Of a stretch of 64,000 bases of DNA, positions 25,954 to 34,909 are shown piece after piece; within the stretch, counting starts at the first letter, position 1; each line of letters starts with the position of its first letter. Source of the stretch: Propionispira arboris (lineage in GTDB: Bacteria > Bacillota > Negativicutes > Selenomonadales > Selenomonadaceae). The stretch spans positions 83,262 through 147,261 of the forward strand of contig NZ_FNZK01000010.1 of NCBI RefSeq assembly GCF_900109225.1, given 5' to 3'. The position numbers and the translations under genes were made by a program. Below the pieces are notes generated by a model that saw only the letters and a list, made by a program, of their open reading frames with translations, did not search any database and was not told the origin of the DNA.

Positions 25954-26940
25954 ATGAGTATAAAAACAATCATTTCATCTCAAAAATCAAGACAAAAACT
26001 CGCAATATGTGCGGTGTTGATTTTTGTATTAACGTTGGTAACTGGTTTCGTTGAGGGACAGAAGACGATTGAAATTCTGGCAGATGGCGATACAATTACG
26101 GTAAATACATTGATGAGCAAACCGGAAACAATTATTAAGCAGGCAGGTGTCCATTTACAGGACAAAGACGAATATCGTCTGTCAACAGATCGGATCGAAA
26201 ACAATACTATTATTACTATTTATCGTGCAGTACCTGTTACTGTGGAGTATCAAAACCAAAAACAGGAACTTATTACAGGAAAACCGACAGTGGGAGAATT
26301 GCTCAGTGAACTAGGCTATACCGGAGATATGTATCGTGTAGAACCGGGTCTAAATTCGAAAATACAGAAAAATCTGCATATAAAAATTGTATCTATCTCA
26401 GAAAAAATCAGTGAACGCGAAGAATCGGAAGTCTATCAGGTCGTACGCCAGAGCGACCCATCTATGGAAAAAGGAACAGAAAATATTGTTCAAAATGGTG
26501 AAAATGGCATAAAAAAAATAAAAGTCAGAGAACATTTTAATGATGGTCAAAAAGCGGGAGAAGAGGTCATCGAAGAAACAGTTATAACACCTTCTCGTCC
26601 GCAGATCATTAAAGTTGGTGCGCGTGATACAGTTCCAACATCACGTGGAGCGATGCGTTTTAGCCGGGCGATTTATATGGAAGCTAGTGCATATCTTCCC
26701 GGTGATGGCGGTGGAGCTGGAATTACAGCTACGGGCCTTGCAGCACGCCATGGCGTGGTTGCCGTTGATCCGAATGTGATACCACTCGGTACGCGATTGT
26801 TTATTCCCGGCTACGGGGTGGCGATTGCTGCTGATACAGGTGGTGCCATTCAAGGTGCTAAAATTGATCTTTGCATGGATGATTATGGTGAAGCAATTAA
26901 TTTTGGCCGCCGCAGTGTTAAAGTATATATATTAGATTAA
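25954..26940 (+). CDS. yabE: Secreted/cell-wall protein with DUF348, G5 and 3D domains (YabE-like)
   Basis: Exported cell-wall-associated protein of 328 residues, the positional homologue of Bacillus yabE. A single N-terminal membrane segment (about 17-33, LAICAVLIFVLTLVTGF) serves as signal anchor. One DUF348 module follows (about 37-120), then a G5 domain (about 148-222). The C-terminal 3D domain (about 236-328) has its three aspartates in VAVDPNVIPLGTRL, AADTGGAI and IDLCMDDY. The 3D domain is the catalytic fold of MltA/Rpf-type muralytic enzymes, so peptidoglycan cleavage is likely. AAAGGGGG precedes the ATG. Confidence 0.92.
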   Translation: MSIKTIISSQKSRQKLAICAVLIFVLTLVTGFVEGQKTIEILADGDTITVNTLMSKPETIIKQAGVHLQDKDEYRLSTDRIENNTIITIYRAVPVTVEYQNQKQELITGKPTVGELLSELGYTGDMYRVEPGLNSKIQKNLHIKIVSISEKISEREESEVYQVVRQSDPSMEKGTENIVQNGENGIKKIKVREHFNDGQKAGEEVIEETVITPSRPQIIKVGARDTVPTSRGAMRFSRAIYMEASAYLPGDGGGAGITATGLAARHGVVAVDPNVIPLGTRLFIPGYGVAIAADTGGAIQGAKIDLCMDDYGEAINFGRRSVKVYILD

Positions 26941-26947
26941 TATGAAT

Positions 26948-26980
26948 CAGGGCATATTTGATATGCCCTGTTGTTTTTTT
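26948..26980 (+). terminator. Terminator of the 3D-domain gene
   Basis: Stem CAGGGCATAT / ATATGCCCTG with a 3-base loop and a T tract, eight bases after the stop. Confidence 0.93.
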
Positions 26981-27004
26981 GCCTGTACTTAGGTAAACTA
27001 TAGA

Positions 27005-27153
27005 TATATATAATGCATTAAAGAAATTGCATATAGACTATTAGGCTGCCAGGAATTTGGTATAGGGCATCGTTTGCTTCCTACGTAACGCCACGGAGCC
27101 TTATACCAAATTCCTGACGATTGCCATATAAAATATTTAATGCAACTTATATA
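27005..27153 (+). repeat. Dispersed palindromic repeat, copy B (full-length form)
   Basis: An approximately 150-base element with imperfect terminal inverted repeats (TATATATAATGCATTAAA and TTTAATGCAACTTATATA). An inner perfect 14-base inverted repeat, AGGAATTTGGTATA (27051-27064 / 27102-27115), encloses a G/C-rich loop. It shares GCATTAAAGAAATT, GGGCATCGTTTGC and TGACGATTGCCATATAAA with copy C. It sits in the gap before rnmV and codes for nothing visible. MITE-like or an RNA structure. Confidence 0.7.
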
Positions 27154-27178
27154 GATCAAAAACAATGTGGGGATAGTT

Positions 27179-27745
27179 ATGATAAAAGAAGTTCTGGTAG
27201 TAGAAGGTAAAATGGATGTTGTCGCTATCAATAAAGCGGTAGAGGCAGATTGTATTATTACAGGCGGCTTTAGTTTAAAAAAGTATATGATAGATCATAT
27301 TCGCCAAGCATATGAAAAACGTGGTATTATTATTATGACGGATCCGGACTCTGCGGGAGAACGAATTCGTGCTTATTTGAGTAAACAGTTTCCTGAGGCA
27401 AAACACGCATTTGTGCCCAAAAAAGATGCAACCGCTAACGGTGATATTGGTATTGAACAGGCCTCACCGGATGCAATTCGTACGGCACTGGAAAAAGTTA
27501 GGACATTAGGTTGGAATCCAATCACGGTGTTTACTGGTGCTGATTTGATAGCAGCAAGGCTCAGTGGATCGACATGTGCTTCAGAAAGGCGTGCTAAAAT
27601 AGGAGAAATCCTTGGTATTGGTTATGCGAATGCTAAGACATTTTTAACAAGATTAAATCATTACGGCGTGACAGAGGCTGAGTTTGAAAAAGCTTTAGAC
27701 TTATTAGACGCTCAGGATGCAAGTGAAGGGGAAAAGACTGAATGA
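27179..27745 (+). CDS. rnmV: Ribonuclease M5 (5S rRNA maturation)
   Basis: TOPRIM-domain endonuclease that trims the 5S rRNA precursor; 188 residues. The TOPRIM acid is VVEGKMDVVAI and the DxD-type motif is MTDPDSAGERIR. GRxR-like basic patches and the small C-terminal domain are present. The ATG at 27179 (MIKEVLVVEG) is used because GGGGAT lies just upstream; a GTG four codons earlier lacks one. It overlaps ksgA by four bases, as in many Firmicutes. Confidence 0.92.
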   Translation: MIKEVLVVEGKMDVVAINKAVEADCIITGGFSLKKYMIDHIRQAYEKRGIIIMTDPDSAGERIRAYLSKQFPEAKHAFVPKKDATANGDIGIEQASPDAIRTALEKVRTLGWNPITVFTGADLIAARLSGSTCASERRAKIGEILGIGYANAKTFLTRLNHYGVTEAEFEKALDLLDAQDASEGEKTE

Positions 27746-28599
27746 TTCAGCCAATCATCGCAAAACGCGACGTAACAAAACATATATTAAAATCATTTAA
27801 TATCCATATGAGTAAAAAATTAGGTCAGAACTTTTTAATCGATGAATCAATTGTTGATGGTATTGTGGATGCTGCGGATATCCAAGAAGGGGAAACCGTG
27901 CTTGAAATTGGGGCGGGTATCGGGACTTTGACGCAAGGTCTTGCCGAAGCAAAAGCCAATGTTATTGCAGTTGAACTCGACAAACGGCTGCCTGATGTTT
28001 TAGCGCATACGCTGGCTGGATATGAGAACGTCAAGATTGTGCAAGGCGATATATTAAAGGTGAATATTCCCGAAATTACTGGTGGCGGCTCCTTTAAAGT
28101 AGTAGCTAATCTGCCATATTATATCACAACACCAATCGTAATGGCTCTTTTAGAACAGCGCCTGCCGATGACTAAACTTGTGACGATGGTGCAAAAAGAA
28201 GTTGCTTTACGTATGGTGGCAAACCCTGGTAAAAAAGACTATGGTGCCTTGTCCGTTGCTGTCCAGTATTATACGAAACCGAAAATTGTATTGGATGTAC
28301 CGCCGTATTCGTTTATTCCGGCTCCGGATGTTGATTCAGTTGTTATCTGCTGTGAGGTTCGTCAAAAACCACCGGTTGACGTAGCTGATGAAAAAATGTT
28401 CTTTCGAGTGGTAAAAGCTGCTTTTTGTCAGCGTCGCAAGACACTGAATAATGCCTTGAAGACGATGGGAATCGATAAGGAAACGGTTATGGAAATCTTG
28501 CAGCAGTCAGGAATCGATGGCATTCGTCGCGGCGAAACTTTATCTTTAACCGAGTTTGCCGTTATCGCCAACCAAGTTTCAGCTAACCAAAAACAATAA
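27742..28599 (+). CDS. ksgA: 16S rRNA dimethyladenosine methyltransferase
   Basis: Dimethylates A1518 and A1519 of 16S rRNA. 285 residues. SAM motif I is VLEIGAGIGTLTQGL, motif II is AVELDKRL, the GDILKV region follows, and the catalytic motif is ANLPYYITTPI. KLGQNFLIDE at the N-terminus is the family hallmark. Its ATGA start overlaps the rnmV stop. A compound hairpin terminator follows at 28613. Confidence 0.96.
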   Translation: MIQPIIAKRDVTKHILKSFNIHMSKKLGQNFLIDESIVDGIVDAADIQEGETVLEIGAGIGTLTQGLAEAKANVIAVELDKRLPDVLAHTLAGYENVKIVQGDILKVNIPEITGGGSFKVVANLPYYITTPIVMALLEQRLPMTKLVTMVQKEVALRMVANPGKKDYGALSVAVQYYTKPKIVLDVPPYSFIPAPDVDSVVICCEVRQKPPVDVADEKMFFRVVKAAFCQRRKTLNNALKTMGIDKETVMEILQQSGIDGIRRGETLSLTEFAVIANQVSANQKQ

Positions 28600-28612
28600 A
28601 ATAAGGAATTAT

Positions 28613-28655
28613 AACCGTGCAGGGAAGTTTATCTTTCTAGTGCGGTTTTTTATTT
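28613..28655 (+). terminator. Terminator after ksgA
   Basis: AACCG ... CGGTT outer stem and GGGAAG ... CTTTCT inner stem, with a T run after the outer stem. Confidence 0.6.
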
Positions 28656-28738
28656 TACAGGAGATAAAAAATGAATTTTGATGCGAATATGTTATAATGA
28701 AAAATAGATAAAATTCAAAGGTAACGAGGCTGAAAAAT

Positions 28739-29602
28739 ATGAATATTATTGATGCACATTTACATTTTTTCCCGGAAAGTTTAAAGTTTGATCAAAGTGC
28801 GAAACAGGCTGGTGATCAGGCAACGATAGAAAGTTTAACGGCAGCAATGGAAAAAAACAAGATTGTTTTGGGGATTGGAATGGGAACTACTCCAACGGCC
28901 GGTATACTGCAAAACCCTTTAATATTACCTTTTGTGAAAGAGAGCTGGCCCTCTTTTTTTGCACAGTGTCTGGGCGTAAATGCCGATACGATAACAAATA
29001 TAAATAAAAGGGACGTACTGTCTGCCTTCGAAAATAAAATAAAAGAACCAACGACGGTTGGCATCAAGATTTATGCAGGGTATCAGCACTTTTATGTAAG
29101 TGATCCCGTCTACCATCCGTTTTATGAATTGGCAGAACACTATGATGTACCAGTAGTTATTCATACGGGGGACACAGCTAATTCGCAAGGCTTGCTCAAA
29201 TATTCACATCCGTTGACCATTGATGAGGTTGCGGTTAACTTTCCTCGAACGACTTTTGTTATGGCACATTATGGAAATCCTTGGATTGTGGATGCTACGG
29301 AAGTTATTAAGAAAAATCCCAATGTCTACGCCGACTTATCAGGACTGGCGGAAGGGAATTTTTCAGTGGGCTGGTTTTTTAAAAATTATCATGCTTATGC
29401 AGATATGCTTGTGGGCTGGCTCACCTATTTGTCACGTTATGATAAATTAATGTATGGTTCAGACTGGCCGCTGGTCAATATGGGCACGTATATTGAACTC
29501 ATTAAACGAATTATTCCACAAGAGCACCATGAAGCGGTGTTCTTTAAAAATGCGAAACGTATTTTCAAAAAAATTAATGTTTTGCCGATACTCAATAAGT
29601 AA
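28739..29602 (+). CDS. Amidohydrolase-family metal-dependent hydrolase
   Basis: A 287-residue TIM-barrel hydrolase of the amidohydrolase_2 type (PF04909). The N-terminal IIDAHLHFFPE gives the HxH metal ligands; VVIHTGDTA, FVMAHYGNPW and the C-terminal MYGSDWPLVN give the remaining histidine and aspartate ligands. Members decarboxylate or hydrolyse small carboxylates or lactones; the substrate is unknown. It has its own promoter region after the ksgA terminator, and exonuclease III follows 28 bases later. Confidence 0.85.
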   Translation: MNIIDAHLHFFPESLKFDQSAKQAGDQATIESLTAAMEKNKIVLGIGMGTTPTAGILQNPLILPFVKESWPSFFAQCLGVNADTITNINKRDVLSAFENKIKEPTTVGIKIYAGYQHFYVSDPVYHPFYELAEHYDVPVVIHTGDTANSQGLLKYSHPLTIDEVAVNFPRTTFVMAHYGNPWIVDATEVIKKNPNVYADLSGLAEGNFSVGWFFKNYHAYADMLVGWLTYLSRYDKLMYGSDWPLVNMGTYIELIKRIIPQEHHEAVFFKNAKRIFKKINVLPILNK

Positions 29603-29630
29603 TCGGAATTTTTAGGAGAAGAGGTATTAT

Positions 29631-30386
29631 ATGAAATTTATTTCATGGAATGTCAATGGCTTGCGAGCGTGTTTGGCGAAAAACTTTATGGAAGATTTTC
29701 AAAAAATGAATGCGGATATTTTCTGTCTGCAGGAGACGAAACTGCAAGTGGGACAGGTAACGCTGGATTTGCCAGAGTATCATCAATATTGGAATAGTGC
29801 TATAAAAAAAGGTTATTCAGGGACGGCTGTTTTTACAAAACAAGAACCATTGTCCGTTCAGTATGGTTTAGGCGTTGAAGAGTACGATCAGGAAGGACGA
29901 GTTATCACACTTGAATTTCCCACCTTTTATTTTGTGACGGTTTATACACCGAATTCGCAGCGTGAATTGGCAAGGCTTGCTTATCGAATGCAATGGGAAG
30001 AGGCTTTTCGCGGATTTTTATTGGAACTTGACCAAGACAAGAGTGTTGTTGTCTGCGGTGATTTGAATGTAGCACATCAGGAAATTGATTTGAAGAATCC
30101 TAAAACAAATAGGCATAATGCTGGTTTTACGGATGAAGAACGCGCAGCCATGACGGTTTTGCTGAAGTCGGGATTTACGGATAGTTTTCGTTATCTTTAT
30201 CCAGAGCAAGCAGGAATCTACAGCTGGTGGTCTTATATGCGTAAAGCGCGTGAGTCAAATGCTGGTTGGCGTATCGATTATTTTCTGGTGTCCGATCGAT
30301 TGCAAGAAAAGATCCAAAATGCCTCTATTCATAATGAAGTTTATGGCAGTGACCACTGCCCGGTTGGGCTTGAGATAATTCTATAA
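29631..30386 (+). CDS. exoA: Exodeoxyribonuclease III
   Basis: Apurinic/apyrimidinic endonuclease and 3'-5' exonuclease for base-excision repair, 251 residues. Family motifs: SWNVNGLRAC, the metal-binding LQETKLQ, GYSGTAVF, TVYTPNSQ, CGDLNVAH, and the catalytic tail GSDHCPVGLEI. GGAGAAGAGG lies before the ATG. Bacillus ExoA size. A very strong terminator follows. Confidence 0.96.
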   Translation: MKFISWNVNGLRACLAKNFMEDFQKMNADIFCLQETKLQVGQVTLDLPEYHQYWNSAIKKGYSGTAVFTKQEPLSVQYGLGVEEYDQEGRVITLEFPTFYFVTVYTPNSQRELARLAYRMQWEEAFRGFLLELDQDKSVVVCGDLNVAHQEIDLKNPKTNRHNAGFTDEERAAMTVLLKSGFTDSFRYLYPEQAGIYSWWSYMRKARESNAGWRIDYFLVSDRLQEKIQNASIHNEVYGSDHCPVGLEIIL

Positions 30387-30390
30387 AAAT

Positions 30391-30441
30391 AAAAGAGGTC
30401 TGGACTTGTAAAATATTTTACGAGTCCAGACCTCTTTTATA
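30391..30441. terminator. Strong bidirectional-type terminator after exoA
   Basis: A perfect stem of about 22 bases starting AAAAGAGGTCTGGACT, with flanking A and T runs. It can stop exoA transcription and leftward transcription from 30579. Confidence 0.93.
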
Positions 30442-30443
30442 AC

Positions 30444-30556
30444 CTATATAGAACGAACGCATTAAAGAAATTACATCCAGTCTATCAGTCTGTCGGGAAT
30501 GGGCAGGGCATCGTTTGCTGACGATTGCCATATAAAAATGTTTACTGCCATATATG
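30444..30556 (+). repeat. Dispersed palindromic repeat, copy C (shortened)
   Basis: Shares CGCATTAAAGAAATTACATCC, GGGCATCGTTTGC and TGACGATTGCCATATAAA with copy B, but lacks the ~35 bases between them. The remaining GGCATCGT and ACGATTGCC pair directly. It lies immediately after the exoA terminator. Confidence 0.65.
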
Positions 30557-30578
30557 TGGCAGCATTGCTGTGGTGCTA

Positions 30579-31286
30579 TTAAATATCCCAGTGTAGTTTG
30601 TCGGGAGCGGGCGTTGCATGATCAATATCATTTAAAATCCAGGCAGCGTTGTCATGCGTTGCCGAGAAAGCCGCCTGGAGCTCATCCTGGTACGATTTTG
30701 GTATATCCATAAAGGATAAGGCCATGTGCATAAAATCTTTCGCTATAAGCGTTGTGCCGCGTTCTGCAGCAATCTGTGCTTTGAAACGATAGCCGTAATA
30801 AAGATAGCTGTTATGTGGGATCGGCAGCGGTTCAAAAATTTCGATTTTTTCCGTGATTTCAGCCTCAGCAATATTCGTTTTTTTCTGTAAGTGCAGCGTT
30901 AGCCACCGGTCGGCCCAAAGCTCACCGCGCAGGATATATTTATAAAGATAATCGGTTGATTCAGCGAGTTCAATCGCCAGGTTGATATAATCCAAGGCAG
31001 CCTCAAGTGTCGTTTCATTTTCACGCAGGCAGGCACTGAGCTTTTGCAGGGCGAATACTTTTTCTTCAACATCTTCTGAGTTTTCTTCGTCAATTTCAAT
31101 GTCCACTATCGACCGGAACAGCTCGATTGCCAAATCTTTTTTTTCATATTCTGGCATAGCTAAAAAATGAGCCATACGAGCACGGGCATGCCAGTCGTCA
31201 AAACCTTGTGCGAATAGTGATTCTGGTGGATGTGCGGGACTTTCAAGGATCATATGGACTAACTTGTGGAAATCATGACTGTTCAT
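30579..31286 (-). CDS. Hypothetical helical protein, possibly TPR-like
   Basis: I do not recognise a named family. A 235-residue cytoplasmic protein, acidic (many Glu/Asp) and apparently all-helical. Paired amphipathic helices such as ALDYINLAIELAESTDYLYK and AKDFMHMALSFMDIPKSYQD look like tetratricopeptide-type repeats. There is no signal peptide or membrane segment. AGGAGTGAT precedes the ATG, which supports real translation. It is monocistronic and faces exoA. Codon usage looks like its neighbours. Confidence 0.75.
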   Translation of the reverse strand: MNSHDFHKLVHMILESPAHPPESLFAQGFDDWHARARMAHFLAMPEYEKKDLAIELFRSIVDIEIDEENSEDVEEKVFALQKLSACLRENETTLEAALDYINLAIELAESTDYLYKYILRGELWADRWLTLHLQKKTNIAEAEITEKIEIFEPLPIPHNSYLYYGYRFKAQIAAERGTTLIAKDFMHMALSFMDIPKSYQDELQAAFSATHDNAAWILNDIDHATPAPDKLHWDI

Positions 31287-31776
31287 CTATAATCACTCCT
31301 ATAAATTTTTTGTATTATGGTTAAATTATATCATATTTAAGGCAAAATGGCAGTTTATTGGATGTTCAATTAAGGTACACATACCGATTATTTCTAGCGT
31401 AAATAAACCATGTACGTTCTGACTGTAAAAATCATTGCATGTTTATTTTCGTATGAACTTTTAGTTTCTTTTAATGAGTATGTGAATAAAAATACATATA
31501 GAATGAATAAGATGAAGCGAATATAAACTATGAAAATATTTAGAAAATTATACAATAAAGCATTATAAATAAAGGAAAAGTATGGTTAAATAAGTTCAAA
31601 AAATCACAATATAAGTTCATAAAATAACTTACGTAATTATGCATGTTATGACTAGTTATGCATGGAAATTAATGCTATAATACATTTGAATGAAGCGCTT
31701 ACATAATTAAAATTTATTTTTCAAAGTTACTTAAAGGGATATAAAGAATGTTGAATTTTAAAGAATAGAGGCGGAA
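31287..31776. other. AT-rich intergenic region with direct repeats before the GltD-like gene
   Basis: No gene was found in 490 bases. An extended -10 (TGCTATAAT, 31673-31681) is a likely promoter for the next gene. Just upstream, TTATGCATG is repeated at 31637-31645 and 31656-31664, 19 bases apart. Further left TAAGTTCA occurs twice near 31588 and 31612. The repeats could be activator sites. Confidence 0.4.
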
Positions 31777-33138
31777 ATGATGTCAGAGAGAGAAATTGAG
31801 TATGACCCAACTGGTTTTACATTAAAAGAAGCAATCAGCGAAGCAAAGCGCTGTTTGAATTGTGTAAAACCAGCTTGTCGCAAAGGCTGCCCAATCGAAA
31901 ATGAAATCCCGGCGTTTATTAGAGAATTAGCGACGGGGAATTTGGGACAGGCCAGTGCAGTTATCGCAAGACGCAGCAATCTCCCCGCTGTTTGCGGACG
32001 TGTTTGCCCAAGGGAAAGACAATGTGAAGGTGCCTGCGTATTGACAGAACAAGGCAAGGGTATTAAAATCGGCAAGCTGGAACGTTTTATTGCCGATATG
32101 GATGGCGAACTTGAAATAACACCACTGCCAAAGCTTTGGGATGAAAAAGGGCGTGTTGCGGTGATTGGGTCCGGCCCGGCGGGACTCACTGTGGCGGGAG
32201 ATTTAGCCAAAGATGGTTTTAGAGTGCGGGTATTTGATGCTCAGGCAGAACCCGGTGGGGTTTTAATGTATGGAATTCCAGCTTTTCGTTTGCCCAAAGA
32301 TGTTGTGCGACGGGAAATTCATAAAATAGAAAAATTAGGAGTTCAGTTCAAAACCAATATAATGATTGGTGAAGCACTGACCTTAGATGATATATTTAAA
32401 GAAGGTTTTGATGCAATTTTTATTGGGACGGGTAATGCAATGGCTAAAACACTTAATATTGAGGGACAGCATTTAACAGGTGTTTTGCAGGCGACCTATC
32501 TTTTACAAATGGTGTCACTGGCAAATCAAGGCAGTGTTGACAAAGATGAAATACCTGTGCAGGAAGGTGATCATGTTGTAATCATTGGGGCTGGTAATAC
32601 GGCTATGGACGCAGCTAGAACTGCGAAACGACAGCATGCTGCTACGGTTACGGTAGTTTGCCGTGATGCCGAAGGGAAAATGGCAGCACTGCCATCGGAA
32701 ATACAAGTTGCTAAAGATGAAGGCGTAAACTTTATTCCGTTGCGGAATCCTTGTCAGCTTATGGGAGATACTTGTGTTACCGGGGTTGAGTGTGAAATCC
32801 GTGCGATTAAGGTTCCTGGTGAAAAACCGGAAGGCACTGGTGTTAAGGAAATCATTCCGGCAAACAAGGTAATTATTGCAATCGGTCAAAAGCCGGCTCG
32901 ACGTATTATAGGAACGACGAAGGGCATCGAAGTGGACCCGGGTGGTTGTGTAGTCACCCAGGATCGTCCTTATGGAATGACAACACGCCGCGGTGTATTT
33001 TCCGGCGGCGATGTGGCTCATGGTGCGGCAACGGTCGTTATCGCGATGAAAGATGCCAAGAAAGTTGCGATGGGGATTGAACAGTATGTTGAAGCGAAAA
33101 AATTAATGGAAGAATGCGGTCTTCGCATGAAAGATTAA
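31777..33138 (+). CDS. GltD/NfnB-like FAD-dependent NADPH oxidoreductase
   Basis: Cytoplasmic 453-residue iron-sulfur flavoprotein of the glutamate-synthase small-subunit/NfnB type. The N-terminal domain binds two 4Fe-4S clusters through CLNCVKPACRKGCP and CGRVCPRERQCEGAC. FAD site is GSGPAGLTVAGDL, NADPH site GAGNTAMDAARTA, and the C-terminal FAD segment GVFSGGDVAHGAATVV. Neither an NfnA partner nor a glutamate-synthase large subunit is next to it, so whether it is a homomeric glutamate synthase or an electron bifurcation subunit is open. It is monocistronic and ends at a bidirectional terminator facing cydC. Confidence 0.88.
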   Translation: MMSEREIEYDPTGFTLKEAISEAKRCLNCVKPACRKGCPIENEIPAFIRELATGNLGQASAVIARRSNLPAVCGRVCPRERQCEGACVLTEQGKGIKIGKLERFIADMDGELEITPLPKLWDEKGRVAVIGSGPAGLTVAGDLAKDGFRVRVFDAQAEPGGVLMYGIPAFRLPKDVVRREIHKIEKLGVQFKTNIMIGEALTLDDIFKEGFDAIFIGTGNAMAKTLNIEGQHLTGVLQATYLLQMVSLANQGSVDKDEIPVQEGDHVVIIGAGNTAMDAARTAKRQHAATVTVVCRDAEGKMAALPSEIQVAKDEGVNFIPLRNPCQLMGDTCVTGVECEIRAIKVPGEKPEGTGVKEIIPANKVIIAIGQKPARRIIGTTKGIEVDPGGCVVTQDRPYGMTTRRGVFSGGDVAHGAATVVIAMKDAKKVAMGIEQYVEAKKLMEECGLRMKD

Positions 33139-33142
33139 ACAT

Positions 33143-33186
33143 AAAAAACGAAGCTGTGATCGATTGATCGCAGCTTCGTTTTTTTT
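33143..33186. terminator. Bidirectional terminator between GltD-like gene and cydC
   Basis: Stem ACGAAGCTG ... CAGCTTCGT with extra GATC pairing and A/T tracts on both sides. Confidence 0.9.
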
Positions 33187-34909
33187 ATAGAGCGCGCTGG
33201 TAAGTTAGCATGGTGCTGAACTCACCCTTTTTACGGAGCAGTTCATGATAACTTCCTTGTTCAATGACCTGACCATCTTTTAATACCATTATTCGATCCA
33301 TTGAGGCAAGACCGCGCAGGTCATGTGTAATCAAAAGCATGGTACGGTTATCGAGCGTTTTGATAATCGTATCCATAATATGTTGGGCCGTAATGGAATC
33401 CAGACTGGCTGTTGGTTCATCAAGCAGCAAAATCGGTGTTGGCCGGCAAAGTGCACGGGCGATTGCCAGACGTTGGCGCTGCCCGCCCGAGAGCTGATTG
33501 CCATCTTCACCAATATCCGTATGGATACCATTTTTTAAAGATAAAATAAAATCATGCAACTGGGCTTTTTGCAGTGCAGTCAGAATTTCTGCTTCCGTGC
33601 AGTCAGGATACAAAATTCGGAAGTTATCGGCAATGGTTCCCTGGAAAATATATGTATTTTGTGTGATAGCACGAAATGCTTGACGGACAGTTTCTCCAGT
33701 CATGGCATCATAAGGAACGTTATTTAGATAGAGCATACCAAAATTTTGCTCCCACAGCCGTAAAAGTAGATTAAACAGGGTACTTTTGCCACTGCCACTG
33801 GCGCCAACAATGGCGATTTTTTCACCTGCGACAATGGAAAATGAAAGATTTTTGAAAACGGGGGTGTCAGGTTTATAGAAAAAATCAAGTTTGTCAATCA
33901 GCAGTGCTTTATTGCCTTGGCAGTTCGGATGGGTCTTTGCCGTGGGATGTAAGGCAATATCAAGCTGGCTGATTTTAAATAGATTTTTTGCTGCATCCAA
34001 ACCGGCTAAACAATAGTGCCATACCGAAGGCAGGGGCAGGACTGCTTCAAAAGAACTCTGGACGGCAAGAGTGAAGACAGCCAAATGAATGCCGCTGATT
34101 TGATTTGAGCGCACTAAAGGAATTAAGCAGGCTAAGATAGCAAGTAAAGTCCAATTGGCGATGAGATCGGCACCTGCATCGGCTAAAGCGGTGGTGCGAA
34201 AAACTTTGCGCTCCTGGGTGGTGATTTGACTTGCTATCCTTTGATTGATGGCGAATTTTTTCTCATCATAATGGAAAACTTTTATGTCATTTAAGCCATG
34301 AATTATATCAATACATTCACTTTTATAAATACCTTTTGCTTCTCTTAAATAAGTGCTTCCTGAACGATTGAAATGATAAGCAAGGTAAGGGAGACCCAGT
34401 CCTATCATAATAAAGGCCATAATGAGCCAGATCGCGGCTGTCGGACTATAGAAAAAAAGTATACCTGAGATCGTTGCCAGGGTTAATACAGCGGTAAGCG
34501 GTGGTGACAGCACTCGTAGATAAAAGTCTTTTAATACGTCGATTTCTTCAATGAGCAGGCCAAAAAGTTCACCACTTTTATAACCGACAAGTTTTGCGGG
34601 GGCAATTTTCTCTAAACACGCATAACAAAAGATACGTAAGTTTGTTAAAATACGAAATGTGGCATCATGCGAAATATAGCGCTCAGCGTAGCGTAACACA
34701 GCTCGTGAGATACCAAAAAAGCGTACCGCGACAATTGCAATCGATAATTCATAAATCATCGGATGTAAGGCCGCTCGGGCAATTAGATAAGCCGCGGATG
34801 CCATGAGTCCGATTGAAGTAAGCATACAGAGCCAGGCAGCCAATAAAGCAAGCAGCATGGTCGGTAATGCCGGGGCAAAAAGCTTCAACAATGTTATACA
34901 TGTTTTCAT
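33185..34909 (-). CDS. cydC: Heterodimeric ABC exporter subunit CydC
   Basis: Second half-transporter of the cysteine/glutathione exporter needed to assemble cytochrome bd. 574 residues: six membrane helices (about 1-300) then an ATPase domain with Walker A GASGSGKSTLF, signature LSGGQRQRLAIARAL and Walker B ILLLDEPTASLD. It overlaps cydD by four bases and is the last gene of the cydABDC operon. Assignment as CydC rather than CydD follows position after the partner. Confidence 0.92.
   Translation of the reverse strand: MKTCITLLKLFAPALPTMLLALLAAWLCMLTSIGLMASAAYLIARAALHPMIYELSIAIVAVRFFGISRAVLRYAERYISHDATFRILTNLRIFCYACLEKIAPAKLVGYKSGELFGLLIEEIDVLKDFYLRVLSPPLTAVLTLATISGILFFYSPTAAIWLIMAFIMIGLGLPYLAYHFNRSGSTYLREAKGIYKSECIDIIHGLNDIKVFHYDEKKFAINQRIASQITTQERKVFRTTALADAGADLIANWTLLAILACLIPLVRSNQISGIHLAVFTLAVQSSFEAVLPLPSVWHYCLAGLDAAKNLFKISQLDIALHPTAKTHPNCQGNKALLIDKLDFFYKPDTPVFKNLSFSIVAGEKIAIVGASGSGKSTLFNLLLRLWEQNFGMLYLNNVPYDAMTGETVRQAFRAITQNTYIFQGTIADNFRILYPDCTEAEILTALQKAQLHDFILSLKNGIHTDIGEDGNQLSGGQRQRLAIARALCRPTPILLLDEPTASLDSITAQHIMDTIIKTLDNRTMLLITHDLRGLASMDRIMVLKDGQVIEQGSYHELLRKKGEFSTMLTYQRAL

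Noticed and set aside
31691..31703. TGAAGCGCTTACA resembling a CcpA cre site
   Set aside because: One base short of the TGNAANCGNTTNCA spacing, so not a convincing cre.
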